DNA of 64,000 nucleotides, from the NCBI RefSeq assembly GCF_024362695.1, contig NC_065422.1:10601534-10665533 (forward strand), given 5' to 3'. This document shows, one piece after another, positions 33,941 through 44,239 of this stretch. Position numbers and translations under genes: made by a program. The notes beneath the pieces were generated by a model, which saw only the letters and a program-made list of their open reading frames with translations, was not told the DNA's origin and did no database searches. Each line of letters opens with the position of its first letter. Position 1 is the first letter of the stretch. This DNA comes from Pectinophora gossypiella (Eukaryota > Arthropoda > Insecta > Lepidoptera > Gelechiidae).

Positions 33941-35044
33941 TGTTGGGTGATTTTTCTTGATTAAAATTCATAAGTAAGTTACATAGATCGCCCTCCCCCA
34001 TCAAGTGGTAAAATTGGTATTGTATTATGGTTGACTATGAGACATGTACAAATGGTATACTATGAAAATAAGTAAAGAATATCATATTTAATTTAATATA
34101 TTGTTATATTTTGCCAGTAAAACAACATATTTATTTATGTCTTTAAAGATTTAATCAGGTGAAATATTAAAAAGCAAGCATATTTCCATACTTGTCATGA
34201 AAATAATATTATATAAAATAAAGGGAAAAACCGCGACTGTTTATTGATAAGATTATTGTTAGAGCTTCTATAGGGGAAAATATTGATTTTATGCTGATTT
34301 GATTAGGCTTGGTAAGGATTGCAGATTTCACAAGGTAACTTATTTTGTGTGTGACTCACACGATACTGTGTTTGTGTAATGTAATAGGAATTTATCTCTT
34401 CTTTCTTTAAATAATATAGGATCACGTTTGAGCATAATGTGACGATGTGGTCTAAGGTGGATCACGCTTACCTAGTAAATGCCTATTCACTTTAGCCTTG
34501 AAGACTCCCAGATTACACGAGACGACGAGACGTAAAAGATCGACTTGTCTACGGAGGTAGCTTCTGCCAAGCAGCCAGTAAAATTTAAGAAAACTTAACG
34601 CTCCAGCGCAAGTTATGAGAGTTGACGCCCGAGTTGGTTCATTCCTGATCTACAGATTGTCCATCTTCATCTATCGAGGTTATATATAATTATTTTGTTT
34701 TTGTAAATTTTGAATTATTATCCGATTGCATTTATTATACAAATAATGTATATTATGGTTCAATGCTTGTTCAATATTATAATTCTCAAGCTTCAAGTTC
34801 TCATAAGGAAGCTGCAGACCCTTGACACAGTTGGAAGGTCAAGGCAGATCAGTCCCAAATGTCGCCGACATTCCTGCACAACATTTCACGATCAAGTGAG
34901 GTGACAGCTAATTTATGTGGTAATATTTTTATAAGTTTATTTAAGAGAAATGTCGTGAGTCGCCACCCAGTAGCTAGGTGATAGGCGGTAGAAAATGGAA
35001 CTTTGAGTTGAGATATCGAGTGGACCAAATTATAGGTCTCCCTA
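33941..35044. other. No gene recognised
   Basis: AT-rich with several long A/T stretches. A plus-strand 64-codon frame at 34710 has no motif. Confidence 0.4.
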
Positions 35045-35380
35045 AGCATTGTCCCGTTTTTCACAGGGTCCGCTTACCTAACCTGAAGATTTGACAGTTC
35101 CGGTTTTTTACATAAGCGATTGCCTGTCTGACCTTCCAACCCGCGAAGGGAAATTCAGCCCAATACAGGTTAGGTCACATATCTCCGAAAAGGCATTTCT
35201 CGAGAATGTGGGTTTCCTCACAATGTTTTCCTTCACCGCTGAGCATGTGATAATAATTTATGATCCAAACATTAATTCGAAAACAAATTCACCAATCATT
35301 GGTTTAGGCCTGTGCTGGATTCGAAACTGCGTCCGTAAAGTGAGAGGCAAGCGTTCTACCAACTGGGCTACCACAGCTCC
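35045..35380 (-). mobile_element. SINE family A, full length
   Basis: Left end TCCGCTTACCTAACCTGAAG, then GACAGTTCCGGTTTTTTACA and TTTCCTTCACCGCTGAGCAT. The tRNA-like head on the right reads in complement from GTGCTGGATTCGAAACTGCG to AACTGGGCTACCACAGC. The open frame through it is not a gene. Confidence 0.84.
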
Positions 35381-35384
35381 CTTA

Positions 35385-37165
35385 CTTATGTAAAAACCTA
35401 AAATTACTTTCATAATCTTAATTCCTTTTCCTCATTATTAAAGGTCACATGTTATATTAGCAAGTTATATTATATTATGCAAAATTATTTATTAGAAAAA
35501 CTTGTATATAATTGTATTTAAAATATTATGTTATATTTACAACATTGATAATATAACAATACTTATAAGTTATCTTAACTGATAAGTAATCAACATTAAA
35601 TATTATCTATGTAAAAATCATATACATAAGTTATTTTCTGAATTAAGTTACCTATGTAATTCACAATGTATTATTTGTATGAAGCATGATTAATTTTTGA
35701 TGTTGGGTTTTATTTGTTTACTTTTTATTTATTAATGATATTTGTTTAATAAATAGTATAAAGGGTGTACAATAATTATGAAACTAGGAAAATACTTTAT
35801 TTATATCCAACAGTCACATAAAAAGGTTATTACAGGTTTTAATAATTTCATTACTTCAATCAAATCAATGGATATATGACCTCATTGCATTACAAAATAC
35901 TTTGTGCTCATATACACTGCTAGGAACATACTGCACCTTATACTAAACAGAATAATGGTTGTTTTTATTGAAAGCTATAGCGCCAATAATTGATAACACT
36001 CATTGAGTGGTTATTGTGGTAATATGACCTATAAGTTATGTGTCAATATGAAAACTAGGCAATCACAATCGCCTATATTATTTTAATAATGATGTCATTA
36101 TAATTTAAACTTTATTAAATTGGTTTTTTGGGGAGGCCTGAGCCATCCCAGTAGTAAGGCGTATTAGGTTGTAAATTTTTGGTACTTAAGTCTATTCTGC
36201 AATACAAAACTTGTAAATACAGTTTCAAACAACCAGGTACCTAAACTGTTAACAGTTATTAAAGTATTAACTTTAACTAAGTATTTTTAAAGAGAATTTC
36301 TTTAGATATTTTTTTATATTTAAAAGAAAACATTAGTTTGAAAACATCAGTTATAACACGATTGGTGTATGACTTTGATCTTTTTTGTCATGCTGTGCCA
36401 TCTCTTGTTTTGTCAAAAAAACCAATATCCTAGGAAGAGGAAATATGGTGCCATAGCTTGGCTCCACCACAGCACAAGCTGAGCCATTTCCTTGTGCCTA
36501 TATTCATAATATTCATAATTACCCAATTGACTGTAATTAGTGATTGACTTTAGGAAGTAGGATGTATTGGTATTTTTTTGACAGTTGATTAATGAATCAA
36601 GTACATTCTACTTTCAACCCATTGGTTACCTTGTATAGATTCCTAATTAGCAATAAAACCACTGAGTGTGTTTGTTTTTAGTGTCTTACGTATGTAATAA
36701 AATGTATAGAATTATTAACCTTACATCAATCAATCAATCTTACAGAAGTAATAATGTTTCTAATGTTTGATAATGTTAATAATGTGTTGTTTGTGTATGT
36801 ACCTCTAACTATCCCAATTGGGATATAGTTATGAGCTGATCTAATAATGTTTCTCAAGAAGGCTGAGTTTATGCAGCAGTTTCATTATTATAATTAATTA
36901 AAAACACAGGTGTAGTCCCAAAACAGTGACACTTCATAGTGTTCGATAAGTTTGGTAAGACCAATCAAAATATATTAGCAATTTAAATATAAGGATCCAA
37001 AGCTGGGTCATCTGCATAATAGAATAGAATTTCCAAATGATTGCTTCATTGTGTCTTGTGTAACCATCAAATGCAAGTTATCGTAAACCATTATTAATTT
37101 CATAGGCTCATTAAACTACATGCTAGTGCCATAGCAATTCAATAGAAAAGTAAGTAATAAAGACA
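35385..37165. other. Very AT-rich stretch, no gene recognised
   Basis: Includes a family D fragment at 36795-36880 (CCCAATTGGGATATAGTTAT) and the TTAAAAACACAGGTGTAGTC repeat (36895) shared with 7217. This would be intron of the second gene if that gene runs leftward. Confidence 0.45.
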
Positions 37166-37290
37166 AGAAGTCGTGTGTGGACACCTGAACCTCGGCCGCG
37201 GAACTCGCCTCGTAGCGCGCCCTCTCGCTCGCACTACACTCGCGGCCCTATACCTATCCTGCTCACTCCCTTCACTCCATGGATAAGAGA
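37165..37290. other. GC-rich island of unknown nature
   Basis: About 100 bases of CpG-rich sequence (CGGCCGCGGAACTCGCCTCG) in AT-rich DNA. Read on the minus strand it could be an Arg-rich exon, but no phase-0 acceptor with a clean donor was convincing. It may equally be a fragment of a retroelement terminal region. Confidence 0.3.
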
Positions 37291-37567
37291 AAGTAACAAA
37301 AGAAAAATAACATATCCCAGCCTCAATACAGTATCCGCGTTTGTGATAAATATGCCAAACATCGCAGCTGATTATTATTTAATTGTAATCACTTATTTTT
37401 TTGTAATATGAAACAACAAACAAACCCAAAAGCAACTCCTAACCTACAATCTTACAAAGATAAGCTCAGTTTCGCAATCTTCATAATTGCATGTTAACAG
37501 CCACGGTATTTAGCACTTTATCACAAATTTTCAAAGCATTAAAGTAAACATAAACAGGTAAACTAAC

Positions 37568-37636
37568 CCTTTCTTCATGAGACTCCTCGGATTGCTCCTG
37601 TTGGTAAAAGAAGGTTCCAACGGAGAAAACACTCAT
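37568..37636 (-). CDS. First coding exon of a second minus-strand gene
   Basis: ATG at 37634-37636 opens 23 codons starting MSVFSVGTFFYQQEQ and ending in SEESHEER. It is followed by GTTAGT, a usable donor, in phase 0. The acidic Gln/Glu/Ser end looks like real protein. Read through the donor, the frame continues about 20 codons to a stop, so the next exon is needed. An overlapping upstream ATG at 37638-37640 starts a different frame that ends within this exon, which would make it a short uORF. I could not find a convincing in-phase second exon to the left; the region is AT-rich and full of repeats. Product unknown. Confidence 0.5.
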
Positions 37637-37639
37637 CCA

Positions 37640-38030
37640 TTTTACAGACACTCATCAATTAGCACGATTTGTATTATTTCTGTTTGCACTACTTGTCACA
37701 ATCAAAACTAAAATTCCACTTTTTGCTGCGCTAAACGCAGACGTCATTGACAAACAACCGAAGTGACGAGTTATTGCACGGGATCACATAGTAGTAGGAT
37801 ACACAGCGAATTTTGAGGGCCATTGCGTTGTATTATCACATTTCTTATCACTTGAGGTTATTACATTTATAATCATTCCGTCTTCATGAGTTAATTACAA
37901 AAATAAAAACGTACAAAGCAAAAATTACGGAGAGCTCGCGACGTCGCACACTCGCGTACCGTGCGATTTCGTTTCACGCACACTAGCACGAAAAGTGACA
38001 GTTGGCGCTAGCGTCGTATATGTCCGATTC
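37640..38030 (-). promoter_or_regulatory. Putative promoter and 5' leader of the second gene
   Basis: The stretch behind the first coding exon is free of recognisable repeats. It includes a half CRE (TGACGTC on the minus strand, near 37740-37747) and a CpG-rich patch at 37930-38030. No clear TATA box was seen. The last exon of the upstream gene ends about 1.5 kb away on the same strand, so a head-to-tail arrangement fits. Confidence 0.4.
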
Positions 38031-38970
38031 GTGCTATTTTATTAGTGACTACAACATTATTATAGTTTGTCTAATTACAGTACACATTTTTAAATAAAAA
38101 TATATTTTTTTGTTTGAAATAAATTAAAATATATTTTCTTAGATTTAAAGTTCAGTTTATTGTCTTGCTTTATTTCGAAGAACTTTTGCAATCGGCAGCT
38201 GGCAGGCAGGAATCGGACTATTAATTTTAAGATTTATAATCTGTCGATTTACATTCCCGTGCCATACTTTTTGGGTTCCGTTCACTTAATGAATGAATTC
38301 CGTAGGTATCAAATAAATAATAATAAAAATCTTACTAAGTTCGTTCTGATCACGTACTTTAGTAGATTTATAGAAGCAATACGTGTATTTTATTTCTATG
38401 TTTCGCGTTTCTTTGTAACTGCAAAAACACAACTGACATACTTGCGAGCGATATATAGCCCACCTGTGGGATACAATGATAGACTAGATTCAATAAAGAG
38501 TATCTACAAATCAGTAGTTATTGTATTATATTACCTTCCTTCCAAATAACATAAGAGTAGACCTACGATAAAATATATCAATACCTAAGTATTTACGATT
38601 ATTTTGTCATGATAATTATCCGGACTACGAGTTGGTAACTTCGTGTTAAGAAGTAGGTAGGTAAATACGTATTCTACTAACACAATAGGTTTAAAATCCC
38701 ACAGGGGAGGAGTGATATGCGTGGGACGTGCCATATTAATCATCATGCATGTTGTATGCACACCATGCGTTTTCCTTGCAAGTACGCACTCAGCGACAAT
38801 CAGGATTCAGTATACCTTAAGTACCTGCGCTAGATTCGGTTTTTCTTTTAGGGATAGCTAGATATATTTAGCTTGTTTGAACTCTGAAATACTCTTCTGT
38901 TCGCGCGTTATCTTTTTTGGGGGTGAGCGGTGTTAACTCAACCTGCACCTAATTTTTATTATTTGCTTCC
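38031..38970. other. No gene supported
   Basis: Holds a 129-codon plus-strand frame (38160-38549) rich in Ile/Tyr/Phe as expected from AT-rich non-coding DNA. No motif, no donor or acceptor of note. Confidence 0.35.
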
Positions 38971-39080
38971 GCTGGGGTGTCAAAAGGGCCACATTAGAGC
39001 AATTAATCTTAAGAAGCAATATTGCTATGACATTTCTTGACATTGCGCACTACGCGCACATTCGGCATTTTTAAACCCCC
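38971..39080. mobile_element. MITE family 1, decayed
   Basis: GGTGTCAAAAGGGCCACATT and TTAAGAAGCAATATTG, with a right end TTTTTAAACCCCC. Much of the core is deleted. Confidence 0.55.
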
Positions 39081-39237
39081 ATTTCAAAGATTATTGACAC
39101 CCGATAGGGTAGTACTTCAAACACTGGAAGTCAATATCGTTGTCGTGAATGCCAAAATATCCTAGAATTTTTGATCTTTTTGCAAATACCGACTTCCGGT
39201 TCGAAGAACCACCCTATGACGTACCATAGCCCATAGG

Positions 39238-39383
39238 TACAGTCATGAGCAATATAATGTACCCACACTTTAGGACTGTCGCACTAACATATTTGACATT
39301 TAGTGAGACTTACAGTTCAATTTGTCAAAAAAGTTAATGTGACATGGTACCAAAGTGTATACATATTAATGCTCGTGACCGTA
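39238..39383 (+). mobile_element. MITE family 3
   Basis: TACAGTCATGAGCAATATAA ... CATATTAATGCTCGTGACCG TA, partly mirrored ends. Nearly identical to 45636-45781. Confidence 0.82.
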
Positions 39384-39448
39384 CTCTTTAACAAGGAGTA
39401 TAAAATTCAAAAGCATCTAAAAATGAAACAGCTTGTGTAAATACATAG

Positions 39449-39456
39449 TTTTATTA
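39449..39456 (-). terminator. Putative polyadenylation signal for last exon B
   Basis: AATAAA on the minus strand within TCTAATAAAAC, about 25-30 bases after the candidate stop at 39482. Such hexamers are common in AT-rich DNA. Confidence 0.35.
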
Positions 39457-39481
39457 GAAAATGAAAACAAAATTCCTTAGT

Positions 39482-39561
39482 CTACCTAAATAAGGCACGT
39501 CGTGTGAGTTCGACGACGGATATGTCAGCGGGCCGGCGCGAGGAGCGGACACGGGCTGTTT
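39482..39561 (-). CDS. Candidate last exon B of the split gene
   Basis: A GC-rich coding-like patch follows an acceptor CAACGCAG|AAA. In phase with exon 11 it reads ETARVRSSRRPADISVVELT and then RRALFR and TAG. An alternative acceptor eight bases earlier (ATGATAG, exon edge 39569) gives a different frame, ATQKQPVSAPRAGPLTYPSS and onward to a stop beyond 39482. An AATAAA follows about 25 bases after the TAG (complement near 39449-39456), which fits a transcript end. Frame choice is unresolved. Confidence 0.45.
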
Positions 39562-39837
39562 CTGCGTTGCTATCATGACATTGACTTTATTATCATATTA
39601 TCATCATCTATTGACTGACAGAGATGAGTGCAAGAGGAATACATGCGTATGTATCTAAGTGTATAGGTACTAAGAGTGGGATAGGGCAGGCTGATAACAT
39701 CCATCAGTGAGATGATATATGGCCTTATAAAATATTTTTCTTTTATGTATTTCAGTCATCTGGGGAAATTAGGGCAAATTGACAGTTGCTTCTATAACCT
39801 CATGAGGCCCAGATTTCTAGACACAATAATTAAACAA

Positions 39838-39912
39838 TCTCTTCTTCTTCTATCGTGTGGGTTGTGAGGTGAATTACCAACCGCATCAACCCTGGTATCA
39901 GGGTTATTATTA
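39838..39912 (-). mobile_element. SINE family B, 3' tip
   Basis: TCTTCTATCGTGTGGGTTGT and CATCAACCCTGGTATCAGGG. Confidence 0.68.
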
Positions 39913-40170
39913 ACAATGAGATTTGGATTTTAAAAAGCACCTGGGCCTTACGGCTGTAATCGGTGTGAATAGCTCTGAACCCAATAACGTCAGGCTAGAT
40001 AAGCGAACTCTGAAATTAAAACGGGAAACACGATAGGATGATGTTGTTTCTTTCCAAAGAGATATACCTATACGATCGTGGCCAGACTTAGTAATTTTTC
40101 GTGCTTACGTAGAGTGGCGACAAAAAATATAAGCAACGTAGACAAGGATTGTTTTTGAAGGTCACTGGAT

Positions 40171-40419
40171 ATGTTTCTAGACTTGAGTCTTACACACAAG
40201 ACTACAACAATTGTACAAGAAATTCTTGTTAAGAATGTCAAAGCGATACACGAAAAATGCGAGGAAGCGTGTAAGTACTGCCTCAGAACAAAGGTCGAAC
40301 GCATATTGAATCGTTTAAAAACAACGACACGTTTAAAAGTACCAAAGGTGAAAGGTATAATGATACAATCAATGTACCATAGAAATAAAAACTTAAAAGT
40401 TTGTGGTTACGTTTTATGA
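40171..40419 (+). CDS. Orphan small ORF, possible gene or exon
   Basis: 82 codons starting MFLDLSLTHKTTTIVQEILV, with a central charged Cys-containing part (IHEKCEEACKYCLRTKVER) and a basic end. Its composition (Lys, Thr, Cys, Glu balanced, few Tyr/Phe/Ile runs) is more protein-like than its AT-rich neighbours. The reverse frame is also open. An internal GTAAGT (40271-40276) could be a donor. No known domain, promoter or partner exon, so this is weak. Confidence 0.25.
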   Translation: MFLDLSLTHKTTTIVQEILVKNVKAIHEKCEEACKYCLRTKVERILNRLKTTTRLKVPKVKGIMIQSMYHRNKNLKVCGYVL

Positions 40420-42272
40420 AAAGACTTTTTTTTTCTTATCGAATTATTGAGAGGCTTTAATAAGACAATGCCACGTATATCAACGCAAGTAACTAGCCTT
40501 TACAATTTAATACAGCTATGAAACAAACATTTACAAAAATCAGTCGCTGTACATATTTCACATTTGCACGTAATAATAATGTACAATACATATTTGTAAA
40601 ATCGATGACATGTCAATTGCGCGATAGATTATTACACACAATGTTGCACTCTTCACATTTGAGATGTCATAGACTTCACGGGGTGCTTTTAATATATTAT
40701 TGCTGTATATACTTGTGGATTTATAACACATATATATAAAATAAAATACTGTAATTTGGCCGGAAACAAGTTGAAGGAATATAAGAATGCCGAAAGCGTA
40801 AGCGATTTCTGTAATTTAATAATTTAAGGAAGATACAGTTTTACGATATGTTACATGTTGAAGATAAAGATTTATAAAAAGTAGAAGCGGCAACGTCTAT
40901 GTATATTCTTCAAGCAATGTTTATTTTATATGAAGTTGTATGAATAACACATTGTTTTTGTGCAGTACTATCTAAACCGCTACATAGAAACTATCGTTTC
41001 TGTTATTTTTGTAAGTTTAATTCCTTTGTTACAAAATTTGTTACCGTGCTCTGTGCGTATACCTCAATATTTTGTTTTATATTACAATAGTTAGTATTTA
41101 TAAGAGAATAATTTTAAATATAATAATAAATTTTACATCTAAAGCAAAATACAATTAAATTACACGTCCCTAAACGATTACAATCTCTAAACGAAATGCA
41201 AAACTTCTTATTCTGAAATAAATAACTATTCCCAAAGATAACGCTCATATACTACGTACTAAATTTGTAAACAATATAGGAATAATATCTAAATTTGTAT
41301 GTCTTTGTACCAAATCATGAATTAGGTAGAAATTTTGTAATTTTGAGCTTCACTTGATGAGAACGATGAGAGAGCATTCGTTTACATGCGGAGGTTGGAA
41401 ATTGGAAGACTTTTCAAGGGGTGAAAAGCGAATTTCTGACCTCAAATTAAGGACATTAGCAAAATTTTCGCTAGAAAAATTTACAATGTCGAATCCATAA
41501 CAAAACACTTGCAATGAAGGGCGATTAAAATGTCACGGTGAATTGATCTCAATGAGTACAAAAAATATTACAAAGTTAACGTTTATTTGCATTCAAATAA
41601 GTCTCTCTTAATTATTGTCTAACGATAATAAATACAATCAAATAATTTTAAAATATTTACTCCCAATTGAGTGATTGGTCAGTGCCTGTCGGCTTTTAAA
41701 AGTTGGCAGTATGTCATGTTACAAATATTAAAAATAAACCGATTACTTAATACTGCCAACGTCTACTTGGGGTATTTGAAAACGATATGGCGAGATGCCC
41801 GAAATTTTGAAGGAACTAAGCAATGTTCAAACTTTAAAACTTGTGCGGACAATTTGGTTTGCCCGTTTCAATTTAAAATTTCGCAGTCAAACTCCAACTG
41901 CTTTTATCAAAAAAATGTTCACCTTAACGTGTGTATTGTATCACCATTTCGGACAATCAAAACATTTCTCAACAAATACTAGTCCTTGACCGATTTACAA
42001 TCAAGTGTTGCCATTTCAAAATTCGATTCTTTAATTTCTCACTTTGACAACATTGATTTCAACTGTCAATCGGTCGCGGCCATCTTTATTTTCGTAAAAC
42101 GAGCTAAGATTCACTACGCGGTACAAAAATGTCAAGACACCGGGTTTCGTTCAGTCGAATTAGTTGCTACGCTAGATTTAGTTAAATTATTAGTTAATAC
42201 GTTAGGGGGGGCGTCTTCCCCAGTTGGCACAGCAGATCAGACGTCAGTAGTGGTCGACATCCGCCGTCGGCG
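40420..42272. other. AT-rich sequence, probable 3' region or intron
   Basis: Two overlapping plus-strand frames (41671-41989 and 41986-42288) have no motif. If last exon A is used this is intergenic; if last exon B is used it is intron. Confidence 0.4.
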
Positions 42273-42295
42273 CTACGGAGTATACTGATGGTGGT
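42273..42295 (-). CDS. Candidate last exon A of the split gene
   Basis: The acceptor ACTTTCAG|ACC follows a T-rich tract. It joins exon 11 in phase to give D-H-H-Q-Y-T-P and a TAG stop at 42273-42275. A second AG eleven bases on (CATCAG) would instead give V-Y-S-V-A-P-T-A-D-V-D-H-Y and a TGA. An AATAAA lies about 180 bases further along the minus strand (near 42086-42091). It is so short that it could be chance. Confidence 0.45.
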
Positions 42296-42311
42296 CTGAA
42301 AGTACATAAAC

Positions 42312-42398
42312 ATAACATAAGATTACGAATATATCCCAATGGGGTAATCAGAGGTACATCCATCGTATGATGAACTAATTTAATTACCCACATCTCCC
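42312..42398 (-). mobile_element. SINE-like family D fragment
   Basis: TATATCCCAATGGGGTAATC, AGGTACATCCATCGTATGAT and GAACTAATTTAATTACCCAC, complement of the family D 3' half, followed by (CTAT)n. Confidence 0.65.
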
Positions 42399-42415
42399 AC
42401 CCACCTATCTATCTA

Positions 42416-42477
42416 TCTGGGCTAACCTTGAAATGTTAGCTGTCACTTTTGAGCATAGCTGGTTTTCTTATACCATG
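42416..42477 (-). repeat. Fragment of the 62.7-kb inverted-repeat element
   Basis: GGGCTAACCTTGAAATGTTA, GCTGTCACTTTTGAGCATAG and CTGGTTTTCTTATACCATG are the complement of the left end at 62731-62797. It ends at the same CATG terminus. Confidence 0.8.
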
Positions 42478-42553
42478 GTCTCAGCTCCGCTCCGCTTTAG
42501 TGGAAACCCAGAAGAGAGTAATAGTAACAATACAAGTTGGTGTGGAATATTAC

Positions 42554-42638
42554 CGTAGGGTCCGTCTTGGTCCGGGGAGTCTCGAGGGGCGAGGTAGCGC
42601 GGACACTCGCGCATCCGAACCGGAGGCCGGGCGCTGCT
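42554..42638 (-). CDS. Exon 11 of the split gene
   Basis: The acceptor tract ends AAGCAG|AGCAGC, so there are two tandem NAG acceptors three bases apart that would add or drop one Gln. The donor is TACG|GTAATA. It reads SSARPPVRMRECPRYLAPRD then SPDQDGPY, and ends with one base of a split codon. Confidence 0.75.
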
Positions 42639-42721
42639 CTGCTTGCGTTGCCACTGATACACAAATATTATAAATCAATATATTTTACAAGTCGTGGCAA
42701 CCCGCTGTGGACCAGCGTAGT

Positions 42722-42850
42722 GAAGTATCTGTGATCCAAACATGAATTCAAATCCAAGATCGAATTCAACGGTTTAGAGCCCGAACCGGGATTCAAACCC
42801 GTGGCACAGCGACGTAAGTCACGCCTTCTCCGAACACGGCTAACACGGTA
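42722..42850 (-). mobile_element. SINE-like family G head and body
   Basis: GAACCGGGATTCAAACCCGT (B box in complement) and GATCCAAACATGAATTCAAA match the 3' part of 61726-61960. Confidence 0.6.
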
Positions 42851-42869
42851 TTTTTCTGTTCTAAGAGTC

Positions 42870-43065
42870 ATCATCTACAATTTAAGAGCCACGCTCTTGT
42901 CGGTGTAGCATTTTCCAATCCAGTCTATCAAAGGCCAATTCATTGAATTCCCTATAAGACACGACGTTAACATTTTCTTTAATCTGTTCCATGTAAGCTC
43001 TTCTTGGTCTTCCCCCTCCTCTCTTTCCTTCTAGCTTTTCTTTCTATGATGTTTTTATGAAATTC
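42870..43065 (-). mobile_element. RTE-like LINE 3' tail
   Basis: AGAGCCACGCTCTTGTCGGT, TATAAGACACGACGTTAACA and CTTCTTGGTCTTCCCCCTCC: complement of the tail at 32640-32810. Confidence 0.72.
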
Positions 43066-43395
43066 GTCGCGTTCGTTTATTTGTTCTAAGAGTAGATAAT
43101 TCAATTTTTTTAATAGTAGAAAACTACTTTCAGTCGCTTTTGCAAGTAGACAGACAACGTAAACATTTACAATACGACTGTTACATCACAATATTTAATT
43201 ACGTCAACCACAACATTTTATTGTACATAGGGGAAGGATAGTAGTACATTGAAACAAACGGGAGGCACTACATCTATAGCTACTAATTTTAGCTTAGTTA
43301 TCATAATTATAAGATTTTCTTCTCTTGTAGATAGTGTATGTGTAAGTTTATAATTGTATGGAATTGATTCAATATTCGACGAGAGACTATCCAAG

Positions 43396-43894
43396 CCACG
43401 TTCCCACAAAAAAAAATAGATGGCGCTGTATAACGCCTTCTTAATAGTTACCTATTTTCTCATTACCCGGGTACCTACATAATTATTCAAAAATATAATG
43501 TAATGGCAAAAGCATTATATAAAAATAATGGCTGCTTGATGAATTGTGTTGCAACCTTATTATTGCTTCTCTTTATTTTGAGCAGAATAATAACGGTTGG
43601 ATAATGTGTTGTGCCTTTGTGTAAGAAAAAAGTGTCATCATTTATACCCAAAAACAAAGAGAAAAGATGCACATGTCTGGAATCCATGAAACTAAGGGTA
43701 GTATTAATAAACTAATCTCAGCTGAGACTGCCCTCAAGATCATACTCAAGTCCCTGTTTTTAAATAAGAACTGGCACATTGACATGGTCTTGAGAGCAGT
43801 CTCGAAGCTGAGATTCGTTCATAAATACCACTCTAAAAGGTTAAATTAAGACAACGTTATAGAGCGCCATCTATTTGTTTAATAGGGAACGTGG
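43396..43894. mobile_element. 499-bp inverted-repeat DNA element
   Basis: CCACGTTCCC at the left and GGGAACGTGG at the right, continuing as ATAGATGGCGCTGTATAACG and the complement of ATAGATGGCGCTCTATAACG: about 40-bp TIRs. A second MITE (43690-43838) sits inside. A related fragment lies at 49905-50030 and 50345-50400. No transposase ORF. Confidence 0.75.
43690..43838. mobile_element. MITE family 4 (hairpin), nested
   Basis: GGGTAGTATTAATAAACTAA, TCTCAGCTGAGACTGCCCTC and AAGATCAT are mirrored by GACATGGTCTTGAGAGCAGT and CTCGAAGCTGAGATTCGTT. A second copy lies at 55227-55372. Confidence 0.8.
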
Positions 43895-43950
43895 CCGGGA
43901 AAATCCCGCATTGAAATAATTTATATCATTTTAGTAAGAATATTTGTTAC

Positions 43951-44010
43951 CTGGCGCCGGTTTTTGCGCAGGCCCAGAGGCCGGCCTAGTGATGCGTAGC
44001 TGTGTCGCGC
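43951..44010 (-). CDS. Exon 10 of the split gene (60 nt micro-exon)
   Basis: The acceptor is TCGATAGCAG|GCG and the donor is CAG|GTAACA. It is exactly 20 codons in phase 0, reading ARHSYASLGRPLGLRKNRRQ. It is strongly basic. It lies about 57 bases outside a 499-bp inverted-repeat element (43396-43894). Confidence 0.75.
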
Positions 44011-44239
44011 CTGCTATCGAGTACGGCCTTGTTGTCGGCGGCTAGAAAACGCATCTGTTTTTTAATATACTGCCCCCGCTGCATAGGTTACGCTATCACG
44101 CGCGACGCGACAAAAACGCGGGGTTCGATCAACAAATGCAGAGTATTCTATCAAAGTATTAACTATCAAAAAATAAATGTCGTACGTTTATAGAAGACCG
44201 TGTATTTGTCGCGTCGTCCATAGCCCAGAGCTTCTCTCC

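Noticed and set aside
35091..35393. 100-codon plus-strand frame as a gene
   Set aside because: It is the antisense of a full SINE family A copy.
38160..38549. 129-codon plus-strand frame
   Set aside because: Composition is what AT-rich non-coding DNA gives, with no motif, splice site or repeat-free conservation clue.
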